A stretch of 51,402 bases of DNA from a virus, in IMG/VR virus record IMGVR_UViG_3300044977_000142, positions 1-51,402 of that record; one strand, written 5' to 3'. Positions 1 to 7,436 of the stretch are shown here, one piece after another. A program made the position numbers and the translations under genes. The notes below the pieces were generated by a model. It did not search any database and had not been told where the DNA came from. It worked only from the letters and a program-made list of their open reading frames with translations. Numbering within the stretch: the stretch's first letter is position 1; each line of letters begins with the position of its first letter.

Positions 1-156
1 GGCGATCACGACAATCGCGGTCGTCGGTTTGTATTGCGGCGGCGCCGGCATGCGCTTCAGGATCTCCTGAAGCACCGCGGTATTCGCCTCCAAGAGCAGA
101 AGAACGCGAGCCAAAATCTTGGCGTCGCGCTCTTCCTCCCACGTCTGCCGTGTCAC
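1..156 (-). CDS. Partial small phage protein, cut by left window edge
   Basis: Reverse-strand frame open from a GTG at 156 to the edge of the window (52 codons, no stop). The visible part is acidic at first (TWEEERDAKILARVLLLLEA) and then carries an amphipathic helix ending in KRMPAPPQYKP, which looks like real coding sequence. It lies 12 bases after the stop of the gene at 169-528, in the head-gene operon. Function not recognised. If the genome were circular and the window ends met, this frame would run into the tailspike frame at 51402, but that cannot be shown here. Confidence 0.55.
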   Translation of the reverse strand, partial: MTRQTWEEERDAKILARVLLLLEANTAVLQEILKRMPAPPQYKPTTAIVVIA

Positions 157-168
157 GGTCGGGACCGC

Positions 169-528
169 TTAGCGCTTTTTGGCCAGCGCGGCAACCGCTG
201 CCGTCACGGGAGTAACCGTGATGCCGGTCGTCGGCAGGAACGCAGGCGGCGTGCCGGCTTCCGTGAACGTCTGGCTGATCGGAGTGCCGAGCGTGGCGCC
301 ATTGATATCGAGGTCGGTCGCGACCACTGTGCCGGCACCCGGATTGACGGAAGTCGAGAAGGCCCACGGGGTCGGGGTTTCGACGCCGGTCAGGAGCACG
401 GCAGGCTGCGCGACACCGCTCGAGTCGGTGACCACGACGCTGGTCGAGGCAAACGCCGCACCGGTCGGGGTCGAGATGCTGGCGCCCTTGGCAAGGGCAA
501 CGATAACGGGGACGAGATTGGCTGACAT
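169..528 (-). CDS. Small head or decoration-like protein (hypothetical)
   Basis: 119 residues, rich in Ala, Thr and Val, with a repeated beta-strand-like pattern and a basic end (ALAKKR). The composition resembles small phage head-decoration or head-fibre proteins, but no specific family is recognised. The ATG at 528 is preceded by a GAGGAA ribosome site. It sits downstream of the scaffold-like gene, where capsid-associated proteins are usual. The role is inferred from position only. Confidence 0.65.
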   Translation of the reverse strand: MSANLVPVIVALAKGASISTPTGAAFASTSVVVTDSSGVAQPAVLLTGVETPTPWAFSTSVNPGAGTVVATDLDINGATLGTPISQTFTEAGTPPAFLPTTGITVTPVTAAVAALAKKR

Positions 529-613
529 GGGAATTCCTCAGAAACGGTGGCGGAAAAAGTGAAGCATACGCTGAACGCGTAACGGTTTTAAGTCTGTGCG
601 GTTCCGAACGGAG

Positions 614-931
614 TCAGGAGGGAGTCGCCGCGTCGGAGAAGGGGCTTGGTTGCTGGCCCGCAGCAGCGGCCTTGATCACCGCTTCAGTCTTCGCGGCCTG
701 ACCTTTCTGGTACGGCATCCACTCGCAGAAATGCGTAGTCGGCCGCTTGTCTCCCTCCTGAATCAATGGCACATCCGTTTCACCGCGCTGATTGCCCTCG
801 AAATCGAACACTGACAAATTGACGACGGAATCGCTTTTGACGCCCGCGACAATGGCCGCCAACGGCTTCGTCTGGGGTGTTCCAGCGGCCAGCCAATACC
901 AGACGACTCGACCTTCAGTTGGTTTGATCAC
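614..931 (-). CDS. Hypothetical phage protein
   Basis: 105 residues from a GTG start at 931, with GGAG a few bases upstream inside the end of the preceding gene. The first half (RVVWYWLAAG, VNLSVFDFEGNQRGETDVPL) has alternating beta strands, and the C-terminal third is Ala-rich and disordered-looking. Similar small proteins with a VNL(x)VFD-type core accompany phage head genes. It starts three bases after the stop of the 935-1498 gene. No function can be assigned. Confidence 0.7.
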   Translation of the reverse strand: MIKPTEGRVVWYWLAAGTPQTKPLAAIVAGVKSDSVVNLSVFDFEGNQRGETDVPLIQEGDKRPTTHFCEWMPYQKGQAAKTEAVIKAAAAGQQPSPFSDAATPS

Positions 932-934
932 GAC

Positions 935-1498
935 CTATTTCTCCGGTATCGGTATCGATTCGTAACTCTTCTTGATCGACGGCCGCGTCTGCGGATGCCC
1001 ATCCCGCTCGAACTGGCCCGCCGGCGCCATGCCGAGCTGCTCCTCCTTGCCGCGGACCTGCTCGCGCGCCTTGCGTTTGTCGTGGCTCACGACCTCGTCG
1101 GTGATCTCTTTCGGGCGCTCCATCAGGATCTGACCTTCGCGCTCGATGGTCTCGCCCTGGTGGCCATCGGGCATCATGAACGGGTGACGGGCGCGCGGGA
1201 CGGCTTCCCAACCCTTTTGCGCCAAGGCGACCTGATAGGACGGATCCTCCTTGCCGAGCAGCGTGTGACGCTTCCACTCATAGGACCAGCCATCGGGGAT
1301 GATGCGCGGGTCGATGTAGAACTTGTCGACGCCGTCGTCCATCGAGCCGCCCATGTGCTCGCGGAGCTCGAGCGCGCGGCGCGCGGCGCGGGTGCGGGGG
1401 TCTTCTTCGCGGGGTGGGGTGGGGGCTGAGATGGCGGTCGAGACTGCGGCGCCGACGCCGGTCTTGGGTGGCGGGGTGCGGGGGTCCGGGGTGTTCAT
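935..1498 (-). CDS. Conserved phage head-region protein (hypothetical)
   Basis: 187 residues. A Pro/Thr-rich disordered start is followed by a charged region (RAARRALELREHMGG) and a core with IDPRIIPDGWSYEWKRHTLLG, then a helical, highly charged second half. The IP-x-GWSYEWKR type core is typical of conserved proteins coded beside the scaffold and capsid of podovirus-like phages; its role is unknown. The start overlaps the stop of the scaffold-like gene by ATGA, so the two are probably translated together. Confidence 0.75.
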   Translation of the reverse strand: MNTPDPRTPPPKTGVGAAVSTAISAPTPPREEDPRTRAARRALELREHMGGSMDDGVDKFYIDPRIIPDGWSYEWKRHTLLGKEDPSYQVALAQKGWEAVPRARHPFMMPDGHQGETIEREGQILMERPKEITDEVVSHDKRKAREQVRGKEEQLGMAPAGQFERDGHPQTRPSIKKSYESIPIPEK

Positions 1499-2466
1499 TG
1501 CAACTTACCTTCTTTGCGGAGTGCCGCCACTTGCCGGGCGTAGTCCTCCAAGGGGGTCTTCGAGTCGGGGAACGAGGCGTGCGCGGCCTCGACCTGATCG
1601 CGGGTCAGGGTCACGCGGCCGGGTTTGGAGCCACCGCCCGAGCCGCTGCGGGTGACGGGCGCGGCGGGGGCGGCTTGGCGACCGCCGTTGGTGGGTTGGG
1701 CGGCCGAAGCCATGGGGTCGTCGTCCGCATGGTCGGCGCCGTTCGTGGTCGTGACGGTCGGCGCGGTGAGGTCGAGCGTCTTCTCGATGGACGTGAAATA
1801 CTCCGGCGTGTCGGCCTTCAGTCCTCGCGCCATGGCGAGTTGGTGCGCCGCGATCATCTGTTGGTTCTTCTGGGTGTCGCGCACGAATTCGGGATGCGCG
1901 CGGACCCAGGCGGCGGACGGGGCCGACAGGTTGGCCGTGAATTGGTCGACCGGATCGGTAGCGGGCCGCGCGGTGGGCTTCGGCGCCTTCTCTAGCGCCG
2001 ATTTGCCGGCCTCCAGCTGCGCGAGCTTCGCCGCATTCGTTGCCATCTCGCGCTGCGCCTTCGCGGCGGCGGTCCAGTCACCGGCGGCGGCGGACGTGGC
2101 GTATTGGGATTCCAACGTGTCGTTTGCCGCGGTGACGCGTTCGATTGCGGACGTGACCAAGTCGAGTTGGGTCTTCTGGACATCGGTGCGGGCGATGACT
2201 TCGGCCTGCGCTGCGTCGTTCGCGCGGGTTTCGGCCGCGATGCGGGCCGCACGCTCGTCGTCGAGCTGCTTTTGCAGCTTCGCGATGCCTTCTTCGGGCT
2301 TGAGGTGCGGTTTCGGAGCCGGTGTGGTCTCGGCAGGGGACTCGACGACGATTTCGGGCGTGTCGTCGATGCCGGGGCCGGATTTGGCTTTGTTGGCGGC
2401 TTCTTCGGCCGCTTTCGCGTCCAGTGCGGCGATGTCGATTTCGACTTGTTCGGGGGGTGTTGACAT
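1495..2466 (-). CDS. Scaffold-like capsid assembly protein
   Basis: 323 residues, strongly charged. A disordered acidic N-terminus is followed by a long predicted coiled coil from about residue 60 to 150 (KLQKQLDDERAARIAAETRA), then a short conserved patch (DPVDQFTANLSAPSAAWVRAHPEF) near 170-195, and a Gly/Ser/basic tail. The low-complexity ends, central coiled coil and place between portal and the capsid side match phage scaffolding proteins, which guide procapsid assembly and leave before DNA fills the head. No sequence identity to a named family is claimed. The ATG is two bases after the TAA of the small gene at 2467-2640. Confidence 0.6.
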   Translation of the reverse strand: MSTPPEQVEIDIAALDAKAAEEAANKAKSGPGIDDTPEIVVESPAETTPAPKPHLKPEEGIAKLQKQLDDERAARIAAETRANDAAQAEVIARTDVQKTQLDLVTSAIERVTAANDTLESQYATSAAAGDWTAAAKAQREMATNAAKLAQLEAGKSALEKAPKPTARPATDPVDQFTANLSAPSAAWVRAHPEFVRDTQKNQQMIAAHQLAMARGLKADTPEYFTSIEKTLDLTAPTVTTTNGADHADDDPMASAAQPTNGGRQAAPAAPVTRSGSGGGSKPGRVTLTRDQVEAAHASFPDSKTPLEDYARQVAALRKEGKLQ

Positions 2467-2640
2467 TTATTCGCGGCCTTCGAGTGTTTTTCGATAAACG
2501 CACTCTTCAGTGTGAAAATCCGGGCCTGCAGCACCGCGCGTGGCTGAATCGCGGCAGTCGCAAAGCTTTTCCGCGAACCTTGCGAAGGTTTCGAGGAACA
2601 TCTCGACGACTTGCATGGCGTGCGCCGGGAGTTTGGTCAC
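2467..2640 (-). CDS. Small hypothetical protein between GroES-like and scaffold genes
   Basis: 57 residues from a GTG at 2640 that overlaps the TGA of the GroES-like gene (GTGA). It ends in TAA directly before the scaffold ATG, so it fills the gap exactly. The N-terminal half is an amphipathic helix (MQVVEMFLETFARFAEKL) followed by CDC and a polar tail. The tight fit on both sides is the main evidence that it is real. Function unknown. Confidence 0.65.
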   Translation of the reverse strand: MTKLPAHAMQVVEMFLETFARFAEKLCDCRDSATRGAAGPDFHTEECVYRKTLEGRE

Positions 2641-3044
2641 CATACGATCCCCGGATTGGAGATCCGCAGCCGAATTTGGTCGTCATACACGAGCCGACAT
2701 GCAACAAAATCCTCGCGCTTCAACGTGTCGGCGTCGCCGTTGACGTCCAACGCCCACGTATCGGAGGGGCGCGTCACGACCCAGTCGTGAAGTTGAATGA
2801 CGATGTTCTTGAAGATGCATCCTGGCCCGATTTTGACGACCAGACCGACCTTGCCCTGATAGACATCTTCCTTCAGATTGTTGTTTGTCAGGATGATGCC
2901 ACCGGGGGTTTTCTCGGGACGTTGATAGATCGCCAAAAGCACTTCATTATGGGCGATTTCGACGTGCGAGAGGTCACCGAGTTTGTCGAGAATCTCGCGC
3001 TTTGGGTCGAAAATTGGGGCCGGCTTGATAGCAGACTGAGGCAT
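2637..3044 (-). CDS. GroES-like co-chaperonin (Cpn10 family)
   Basis: 135 residues. The Cpn10 barrel pattern is visible: VLLAIYQRPEKTPGGIILT at about 35-53 contains the mobile-loop GGIIL that contacts the GroEL ring, followed by YQGKVGLVVKIGPG at 62-75, the position of the GroES GxVxxVGxG strand, and a KREDFVACRLVYDDQIRL end at 109-126. It is longer than bacterial GroES (about 97) by an N-terminal extension and an insert after GPG. Phage co-chaperonins such as T4 gp31 replace host GroES to fold the capsid protein. Its position between portal and scaffold genes fits that job. The assignment rests on motif reading. Confidence 0.8.
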   Translation of the reverse strand: MPQSAIKPAPIFDPKREILDKLGDLSHVEIAHNEVLLAIYQRPEKTPGGIILTNNNLKEDVYQGKVGLVVKIGPGCIFKNIVIQLHDWVVTRPSDTWALDVNGDADTLKREDFVACRLVYDDQIRLRISNPGIVW

Positions 3045-3048
3045 TTAA

Positions 3049-3252
3049 TTACCGTTCGTTGATTGTTGTGTTGACTTCATCGCAATAGACGTCGCGCACC
3101 TGTTTGAGTGCCTGAAACTCGCCGACATACTTCATGTAGCCGGCGAAATCCTTAACTGCCTGACCCGTGGCGAGGGTCTCGGCAATGGCGAGCAGGCGCT
3201 CGTCGATGCGCTTTTTGAGTTCGTGCTCGAATTGGGTGGAGAGGGTTTGCAT
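3049..3252 (-). CDS. Small helical phage protein
   Basis: 67 residues, almost entirely helical, with a charged N-terminal coiled-coil segment (FEHELKKRIDERLLAIAETLATG) and a second helix rich in aromatic residues (FAGYMKYVGEFQALKQVRDV). Conserved small proteins of this pattern are common beside phage head genes. It lies four bases upstream of the GroES-like gene and starts one base after the stop of the 3253-3438 gene. Function unknown. Confidence 0.75.
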   Translation of the reverse strand: MQTLSTQFEHELKKRIDERLLAIAETLATGQAVKDFAGYMKYVGEFQALKQVRDVYCDEVNTTINER

Positions 3253-3438
3253 CTAGCGCGGAATCACGTTGGGAAAATGTTCCTGCTGCAATTTCTCGCC
3301 ATGAATATCACCAGGTTTTTCCGGGTATGACGCCCTGAGATTCCTGCACATATCGCAATCTTCGGCGCCGTCCTCGGGCCGCATGGGATTCTGATAGTTG
3401 CACCAGACGTGGTGTTTCACCTGCGCCTCATTGCCCAC
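3253..3438 (-). CDS. Small Cys-containing hypothetical protein
   Basis: 61 residues from a GTG at 3438. The GTG overlaps the last codons of the 3428-4264 gene and was preferred to a far-upstream start that would overlap that gene by 83 bases with a low-complexity Arg/Gly run. It carries HHVWCNYQNP near residue 10 and CDMC near residue 31, a possible metal-binding set. The C-terminal part is polar. Function unknown. Confidence 0.65.
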   Translation of the reverse strand: MGNEAQVKHHVWCNYQNPMRPEDGAEDCDMCRNLRASYPEKPGDIHGEKLQQEHFPNVIPR

Positions 3439-4264
3439 GCGGCCGCGCCTTCTCAGCCTTCTCCAACCGCCCCAACCCGCCGCCTGCGCCCGCATCGATC
3501 GGATACGCACCCGGCTTGATCAGCTTCGCGCCGAATCCTTCGCCGACGCCCGTGCGGCCACCGGACTTGCGCATCATCGGCGCGGGCGCGCCCGGCGGCA
3601 TGACACCCGGACCCATCGCAGCCGGCGGCGGCGCACCCTGGTGCAGACCGACCGGACCACCCGGCGGCGGACCGGGCGGAGGACCCGGCGGCGGACCGCC
3701 CTGACCTTGCGGCGCCACGATGATGTTGATGTTGGTTTTGCCCTTGGTGCGACCGCCGCCCTTGCGCGCGATGCGGCCGGCAACGGGACGCGTCCCATCG
3801 TTGATCGCGGGGCCTCCACGGGCGTGGCCGACTCGACCGCCTGAGCACTTGGCGCACTTGCAGCCCATCTCGTGGATCAGCTTCTTGTCCTGCGCGGCAT
3901 CCGCGTGGACCTTGCCGCCGCTCGCGTGCGCGGCGCGGCCGCCGGATTTCATGCCGCCGATGTGTTTGATGCCGTCACGTTCTTCGTTGGCGGATTTCAC
4001 GTTGCGATTGATGTAGGCGTTGACGCCACCGCCGCTGGCGCGGGGTTTGCGGTCAGCGCGCAGGGCTGCGGACTCGCCTTCGACTTTGCCGCCGCGTTTG
4101 AACTGACGGCGCGAGATGGGGCGCGGGCCGGTCTGGACGTCTGCGTCCATGGCGCCGTCGGGTTGGTACCCGCTGGCGTCAACGCGCTCGTGGGGGTCGT
4201 TGCGCACCAGACGCTCGGCCTTGGATTTCGCCTTTGACCGGGCCTCTTCCGACATCGTGCTCAT
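3428..4264 (-). CDS. Gly/Pro-rich virion-type protein with GG(K/R) motifs
   Basis: 278 residues of low complexity. The first half is basic and carries repeated GG-basic motifs (FKRGGKV, MKSGGRAAHASGGKV, CSGGRVGHARGG) plus a HEMGCKCAKC cluster near 130-140 that could bind metal. A Gly-Pro run (GGPPPGPPPGPPPGG) sits near 190-205, and a second GGR motif follows. Similar GGK motifs recur in the virion proteins at 39067-41406, 41403-45128 and 46380-46877 in this window, so I infer a structural or virion-associated protein. No enzymatic domain is visible. Confidence 0.65.
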   Translation of the reverse strand: MSTMSEEARSKAKSKAERLVRNDPHERVDASGYQPDGAMDADVQTGPRPISRRQFKRGGKVEGESAALRADRKPRASGGGVNAYINRNVKSANEERDGIKHIGGMKSGGRAAHASGGKVHADAAQDKKLIHEMGCKCAKCSGGRVGHARGGPAINDGTRPVAGRIARKGGGRTKGKTNINIIVAPQGQGGPPPGPPPGPPPGGPVGLHQGAPPPAAMGPGVMPPGAPAPMMRKSGGRTGVGEGFGAKLIKPGAYPIDAGAGGGLGRLEKAEKARPRGQ

Positions 4265-4291
4265 GGGTGTCTCACTGTGTGGTGCCTGAAT

Positions 4292-4465
4292 CTACTCTGA
4301 CTTGTCTCTGGATACCAGTTCCAGAGCAAATGCTCGATTGTATTTCTCGACAGCAGAATCCCAACGGGCACCGCAGAACTTGAATCGCAACGCATCGAGC
4401 ATTAACTCAGTCTCCTTGCGCGGCGATTGCCACCAATGCAGATGCCTCCATTGAGTACTGCTCAC
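4292..4465 (-). CDS. Small hypothetical protein, coupled to upstream gene
   Basis: 57 residues from a GTG at 4465 that overlaps the TGA of the 4462-4788 gene (GTGA). It ends with TAG at 4292, 27 bases before the next gene. It has a Trp/His-rich start (WRHLHWWQSPRKE) and a helix with FCGARWDSAVEKYNRAFALE. The overlap and coding-like composition support it; the function is unknown. Confidence 0.65.
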   Translation of the reverse strand: MSSTQWRHLHWWQSPRKETELMLDALRFKFCGARWDSAVEKYNRAFALELVSRDKSE

Positions 4466-4788
4466 TTGCCAGACCCGTCGTTGGACTGTTTCAAGTTTGG
4501 ATAGACCTCATCTACCTTCGTATTGCCATTGCCGAATATGGACCGCCGCGCAATGTGATTTTCGAATGACAGATCGGACAGTAGAGCAGTAAGGTGCGCA
4601 CCGTCGTCGGTGGTGTGCAGATACCTGAGGGTGCCGCTTCCCTTCTCATTACGGCTATACCATGCAACAACTAGCGTTCCGCAAAGAGGATGATCCCCCT
4701 TCATTGCCTCTGAGGCTCGACGGAAAATTTCCTCGGGCGAGCCGTCGCATGGCCAAGCGGGGGCTTTGATATCTGTTTTCGCGTTCAC
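4462..4788 (-). CDS. Hypothetical phage protein
   Basis: 108 residues with a mixed alpha/beta pattern: SPEEIFRRASEAMKGDHPLCG in the first third, then strands VVAWYSR and LRYLHTTDDG. The Asp/Asn-rich C-terminus looks disordered. The start overlaps the portal stop region by four bases (ATGA-type), so its translation probably follows the portal. Function not recognised. Confidence 0.7.
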   Translation of the reverse strand: MNAKTDIKAPAWPCDGSPEEIFRRASEAMKGDHPLCGTLVVAWYSRNEKGSGTLRYLHTTDDGAHLTALLSDLSFENHIARRSIFGNGNTKVDEVYPNLKQSNDGSGK

Positions 4789-7169
4789 TTAATGCCCTTG
4801 TCCACGTCTCTGATAATCCCACGCGCCTTTTTTCCTGCCGCGCCGACATTCACTTGCTTCCCTGACTCACCGGCGGTCGGGGCTTTGATAACATCACCCG
4901 CCAACGCAATCGCCGCCTCACGCTCTTTCGCCAATCGATCCTGGTCGCGATTCTGATTCTCCGTGGCGGATTCGCGTTCCTTCACGGCGACGTCGCGGGC
5001 GCGCGTTTCGGCATCCATCACGGTCGCGTGAGCTTTTGCGATGTCCAACGGCGAAGTTTGTTCGGGCGCCTTGACGGTCGCCGGCTGCGCGGGGTCTTTG
5101 GCGTAGTGGCCCAGCCCTTGCACTTTGGCCTGGGTATCACTAGCCTTAGTTTGAGCTTCCAACATGCGGGCGGCCGAGTCGGTCGTCTTGGCCTGTGTCT
5201 CCTGCGCGGCGTTCTTCATCTCCGCCTGCATCTGCAATACCTGCGGCGGCGGCGCGGCGCGGGCGGCCGGTGGCACGAAGAATTCTTCCGGATTCGGCCA
5301 GCCGATCGCATTCAGCGCGGCCGTGTGAACCTTGATCGGGTCATATAATGTCGGGGCCGCCTGACCCAGTTGAATCAGCGCCATCACCTTCATGAGCCGC
5401 TGGCCCGACGACGACGTGTTGGGGTCCGCCTGAGGCACGAGGTTACAATTCTCCAGCGCCGCCAAGAATCGCGCCTTGTCCCACGCGGTTTTTGACTTGC
5501 AACCGCGCTGATAAAAACTCTCAGGATGCTCCCTGAACTGCTGCTTCAACAGTTGGAATTCTTCCGCCTGCGCGGCGTGCATGCGCTTATGCACCGCGTT
5601 CATGACCTTGATGGCCTGATCGATCATCGCCATCGTAGTGCCCACCGGCACGTCCGCCCGCCCCTCGCCAACCTGAACTTCCGCGGTGCCCCCAATCCTG
5701 CGCCCCGTCTCCACCATGTTGTCGACCAACTGCATGGTGGCCGGCATCTGCTGCGTGCTGTACGGCAGCGCCATGATGGCTTCTTTGATTGGCACGCCGT
5801 TGGTCTTCACCGGCGCGCCGCCGCCGGGCGGCACCCTGAAAATATTCGTATTCTGCCGGCCGCCATTGTCCTGCATGAGGAAGCCGGGGAAATTCGCGTA
5901 CATGCCGCAGTCGAGCATCTCGCGCCACGCGGCGGTCACGGCATTGGTCGTGTTCCCTAAGATATGCAGCAGGCCAATATCGTAGAACCCCAGCCCTGGC
6001 ACGAACGGATACTTGATGAACCGTTTGCGCGCGGTGGGTAGCTTCTGGTCGTCCTCGTTGTAGTTGCGCTCGATCCGGAGCGTCTCGCGGCTGGACCGAT
6101 CAATCGTCACCACGTACGGAATCTGCAGGCCGGTCTCTTTGCCCTTGTGCTTGTGCTCGAATCCCTTGATGTCGAGCTCGCAGCAGACTTCGTAGATTTC
6201 GCGCTCGCGGTCGGCCGGGCGGCGCATCGTGTCTTCCGTGATTCCCTGCTGCGCGTTCTCTTCCTGCTTGAGCGGATCTGAGTCGGGCGCCTTCGCAGCG
6301 CCTAATTCGAGGTCGCGATAGACGCCCAGGATCTGCATGCGCGTCACGGTCGACGGCTTCATCATCACGCGGTGCGTCACGCGTTGGGCATTCGCAAGAT
6401 CGGTCGCCGACTGATTCACGATCAGGTCGTCGGCGTCGACGGACTCGGACACGGGTCGGCTCCGCAGCGGGCAGAAATAGACCTTCTTGAACCCGGTACC
6501 GCCGAACCCCGTCATGAACAGCATGCGGTCGGTGTCGGGGTAGTACTCGGTCGCCACTGCCGTGAGGTAGTGGTTCATGTCCTGCTCGAGCGCGTTGGCG
6601 GTCTGGTCTTCGCCGAGACTCGGACTGGTCGAGTCATTGCGGATCTTGACCGGGCCGTCCGTGGGGAGCAGCTCGGAGCGGGCGTTCGCCTGAAATCTTA
6701 AGACCGCCTCTAAAAGAAGAGGGTGCCGGACCTTTGACATCCCCTCGACCGGTGCACCATCGGTCGCGCCCTGTGTATTGGGCAACTCGATCTTGAGCCC
6801 GAGGAGCTTGATGCCGTGGGCGCGGTCCTCGATCCACTCGGCGCGCGAGGTCAGATCCTCGCCGATACCGACGAGCAAATCCTCGGTAATCCGCGAGAGT
6901 TCCTCGCGATCGATCCGCTCGGCGAGGTTGCCGAACCAGCCGATGGGTTCCTCGTTCGCTGCGGGGCTGAGCGGTTTGCCATCGAGCGAGACCGTGATCG
7001 AGCCGTCGCCGTGGTCGATGCGGAGAATGTTGCCTTTTTCGTCGATATCCGGGGTATCAGGGCCGTCATGGGCGATATCGACGGTGATCGCGACGGGATC
7101 GGGCGTGGACGGGTCGGGGGTGCCGACGAGGCGGAGGTTGGCGTTGTTGAGGCCGGCTAGGCCGCTCAT
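4785..7169 (-). CDS. Portal protein (P22-like head-to-tail connector)
   Basis: 794 residues, the size of P22-type portals. It forms the dodecameric ring at the packaging vertex. Recognisable pieces are the EDLLVGIGEDLTSRAEWIED helix near 75-95, the conserved SEL(L)PTDGPVKI segment near 160, MTGFGGTGFKKVYFCP near 220-235, and long C-terminal helices rich in Gln, Lys and Glu (about 660-790) that would form the barrel. I chose the ATG at 7169, which overlaps the previous stop as ATGA, over an in-frame start 57 bases upstream. It lies directly after terL and one small gene, the usual terminase-portal order. Confidence 0.85.
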   Translation of the reverse strand: MSGLAGLNNANLRLVGTPDPSTPDPVAITVDIAHDGPDTPDIDEKGNILRIDHGDGSITVSLDGKPLSPAANEEPIGWFGNLAERIDREELSRITEDLLVGIGEDLTSRAEWIEDRAHGIKLLGLKIELPNTQGATDGAPVEGMSKVRHPLLLEAVLRFQANARSELLPTDGPVKIRNDSTSPSLGEDQTANALEQDMNHYLTAVATEYYPDTDRMLFMTGFGGTGFKKVYFCPLRSRPVSESVDADDLIVNQSATDLANAQRVTHRVMMKPSTVTRMQILGVYRDLELGAAKAPDSDPLKQEENAQQGITEDTMRRPADREREIYEVCCELDIKGFEHKHKGKETGLQIPYVVTIDRSSRETLRIERNYNEDDQKLPTARKRFIKYPFVPGLGFYDIGLLHILGNTTNAVTAAWREMLDCGMYANFPGFLMQDNGGRQNTNIFRVPPGGGAPVKTNGVPIKEAIMALPYSTQQMPATMQLVDNMVETGRRIGGTAEVQVGEGRADVPVGTTMAMIDQAIKVMNAVHKRMHAAQAEEFQLLKQQFREHPESFYQRGCKSKTAWDKARFLAALENCNLVPQADPNTSSSGQRLMKVMALIQLGQAAPTLYDPIKVHTAALNAIGWPNPEEFFVPPAARAAPPPQVLQMQAEMKNAAQETQAKTTDSAARMLEAQTKASDTQAKVQGLGHYAKDPAQPATVKAPEQTSPLDIAKAHATVMDAETRARDVAVKERESATENQNRDQDRLAKEREAAIALAGDVIKAPTAGESGKQVNVGAAGKKARGIIRDVDKGIK

Positions 7170-7420
7170 GCGAGTTTGGCTCGGGGGACGGCCGAGACCA
7201 CGCCGATCGGCATGGGGCGCCCGCACTCGGCCACAAACAATTCGAGTCCCTTCATGGCCGCCGCATCATCATCCGGCGCTGCGATCGGATATACCCGGAT
7301 CCACGCGTGCGGCGGCTCGCCTGTTACGGTCACGCGGAACAACCATGGCCGCATGACCTTCGAAATCAGGTCTACGGTGGCCGTCGCTCGGGGCGTGACG
7401 TTGCGGGGGTCCACTAGCAT
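7166..7420 (-). CDS. Small conserved protein between terL and portal
   Basis: 84 residues with two beta-rich segments: RPWLFRVTVTGEPPHAWIRV at about 24-43 and an Ala/Asp turn followed by MKGLELFVAECGRP. It lies 16 bases downstream of terL and overlaps the portal start. Small genes at this place occur in many podovirus-like genomes, but I do not recognise a function. Confidence 0.7.
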   Translation of the reverse strand: MLVDPRNVTPRATATVDLISKVMRPWLFRVTVTGEPPHAWIRVYPIAAPDDDAAAMKGLELFVAECGRPMPIGVVSAVPRAKLA

Positions 7421-7436
7421 ATCGGCCTAGCTTACC

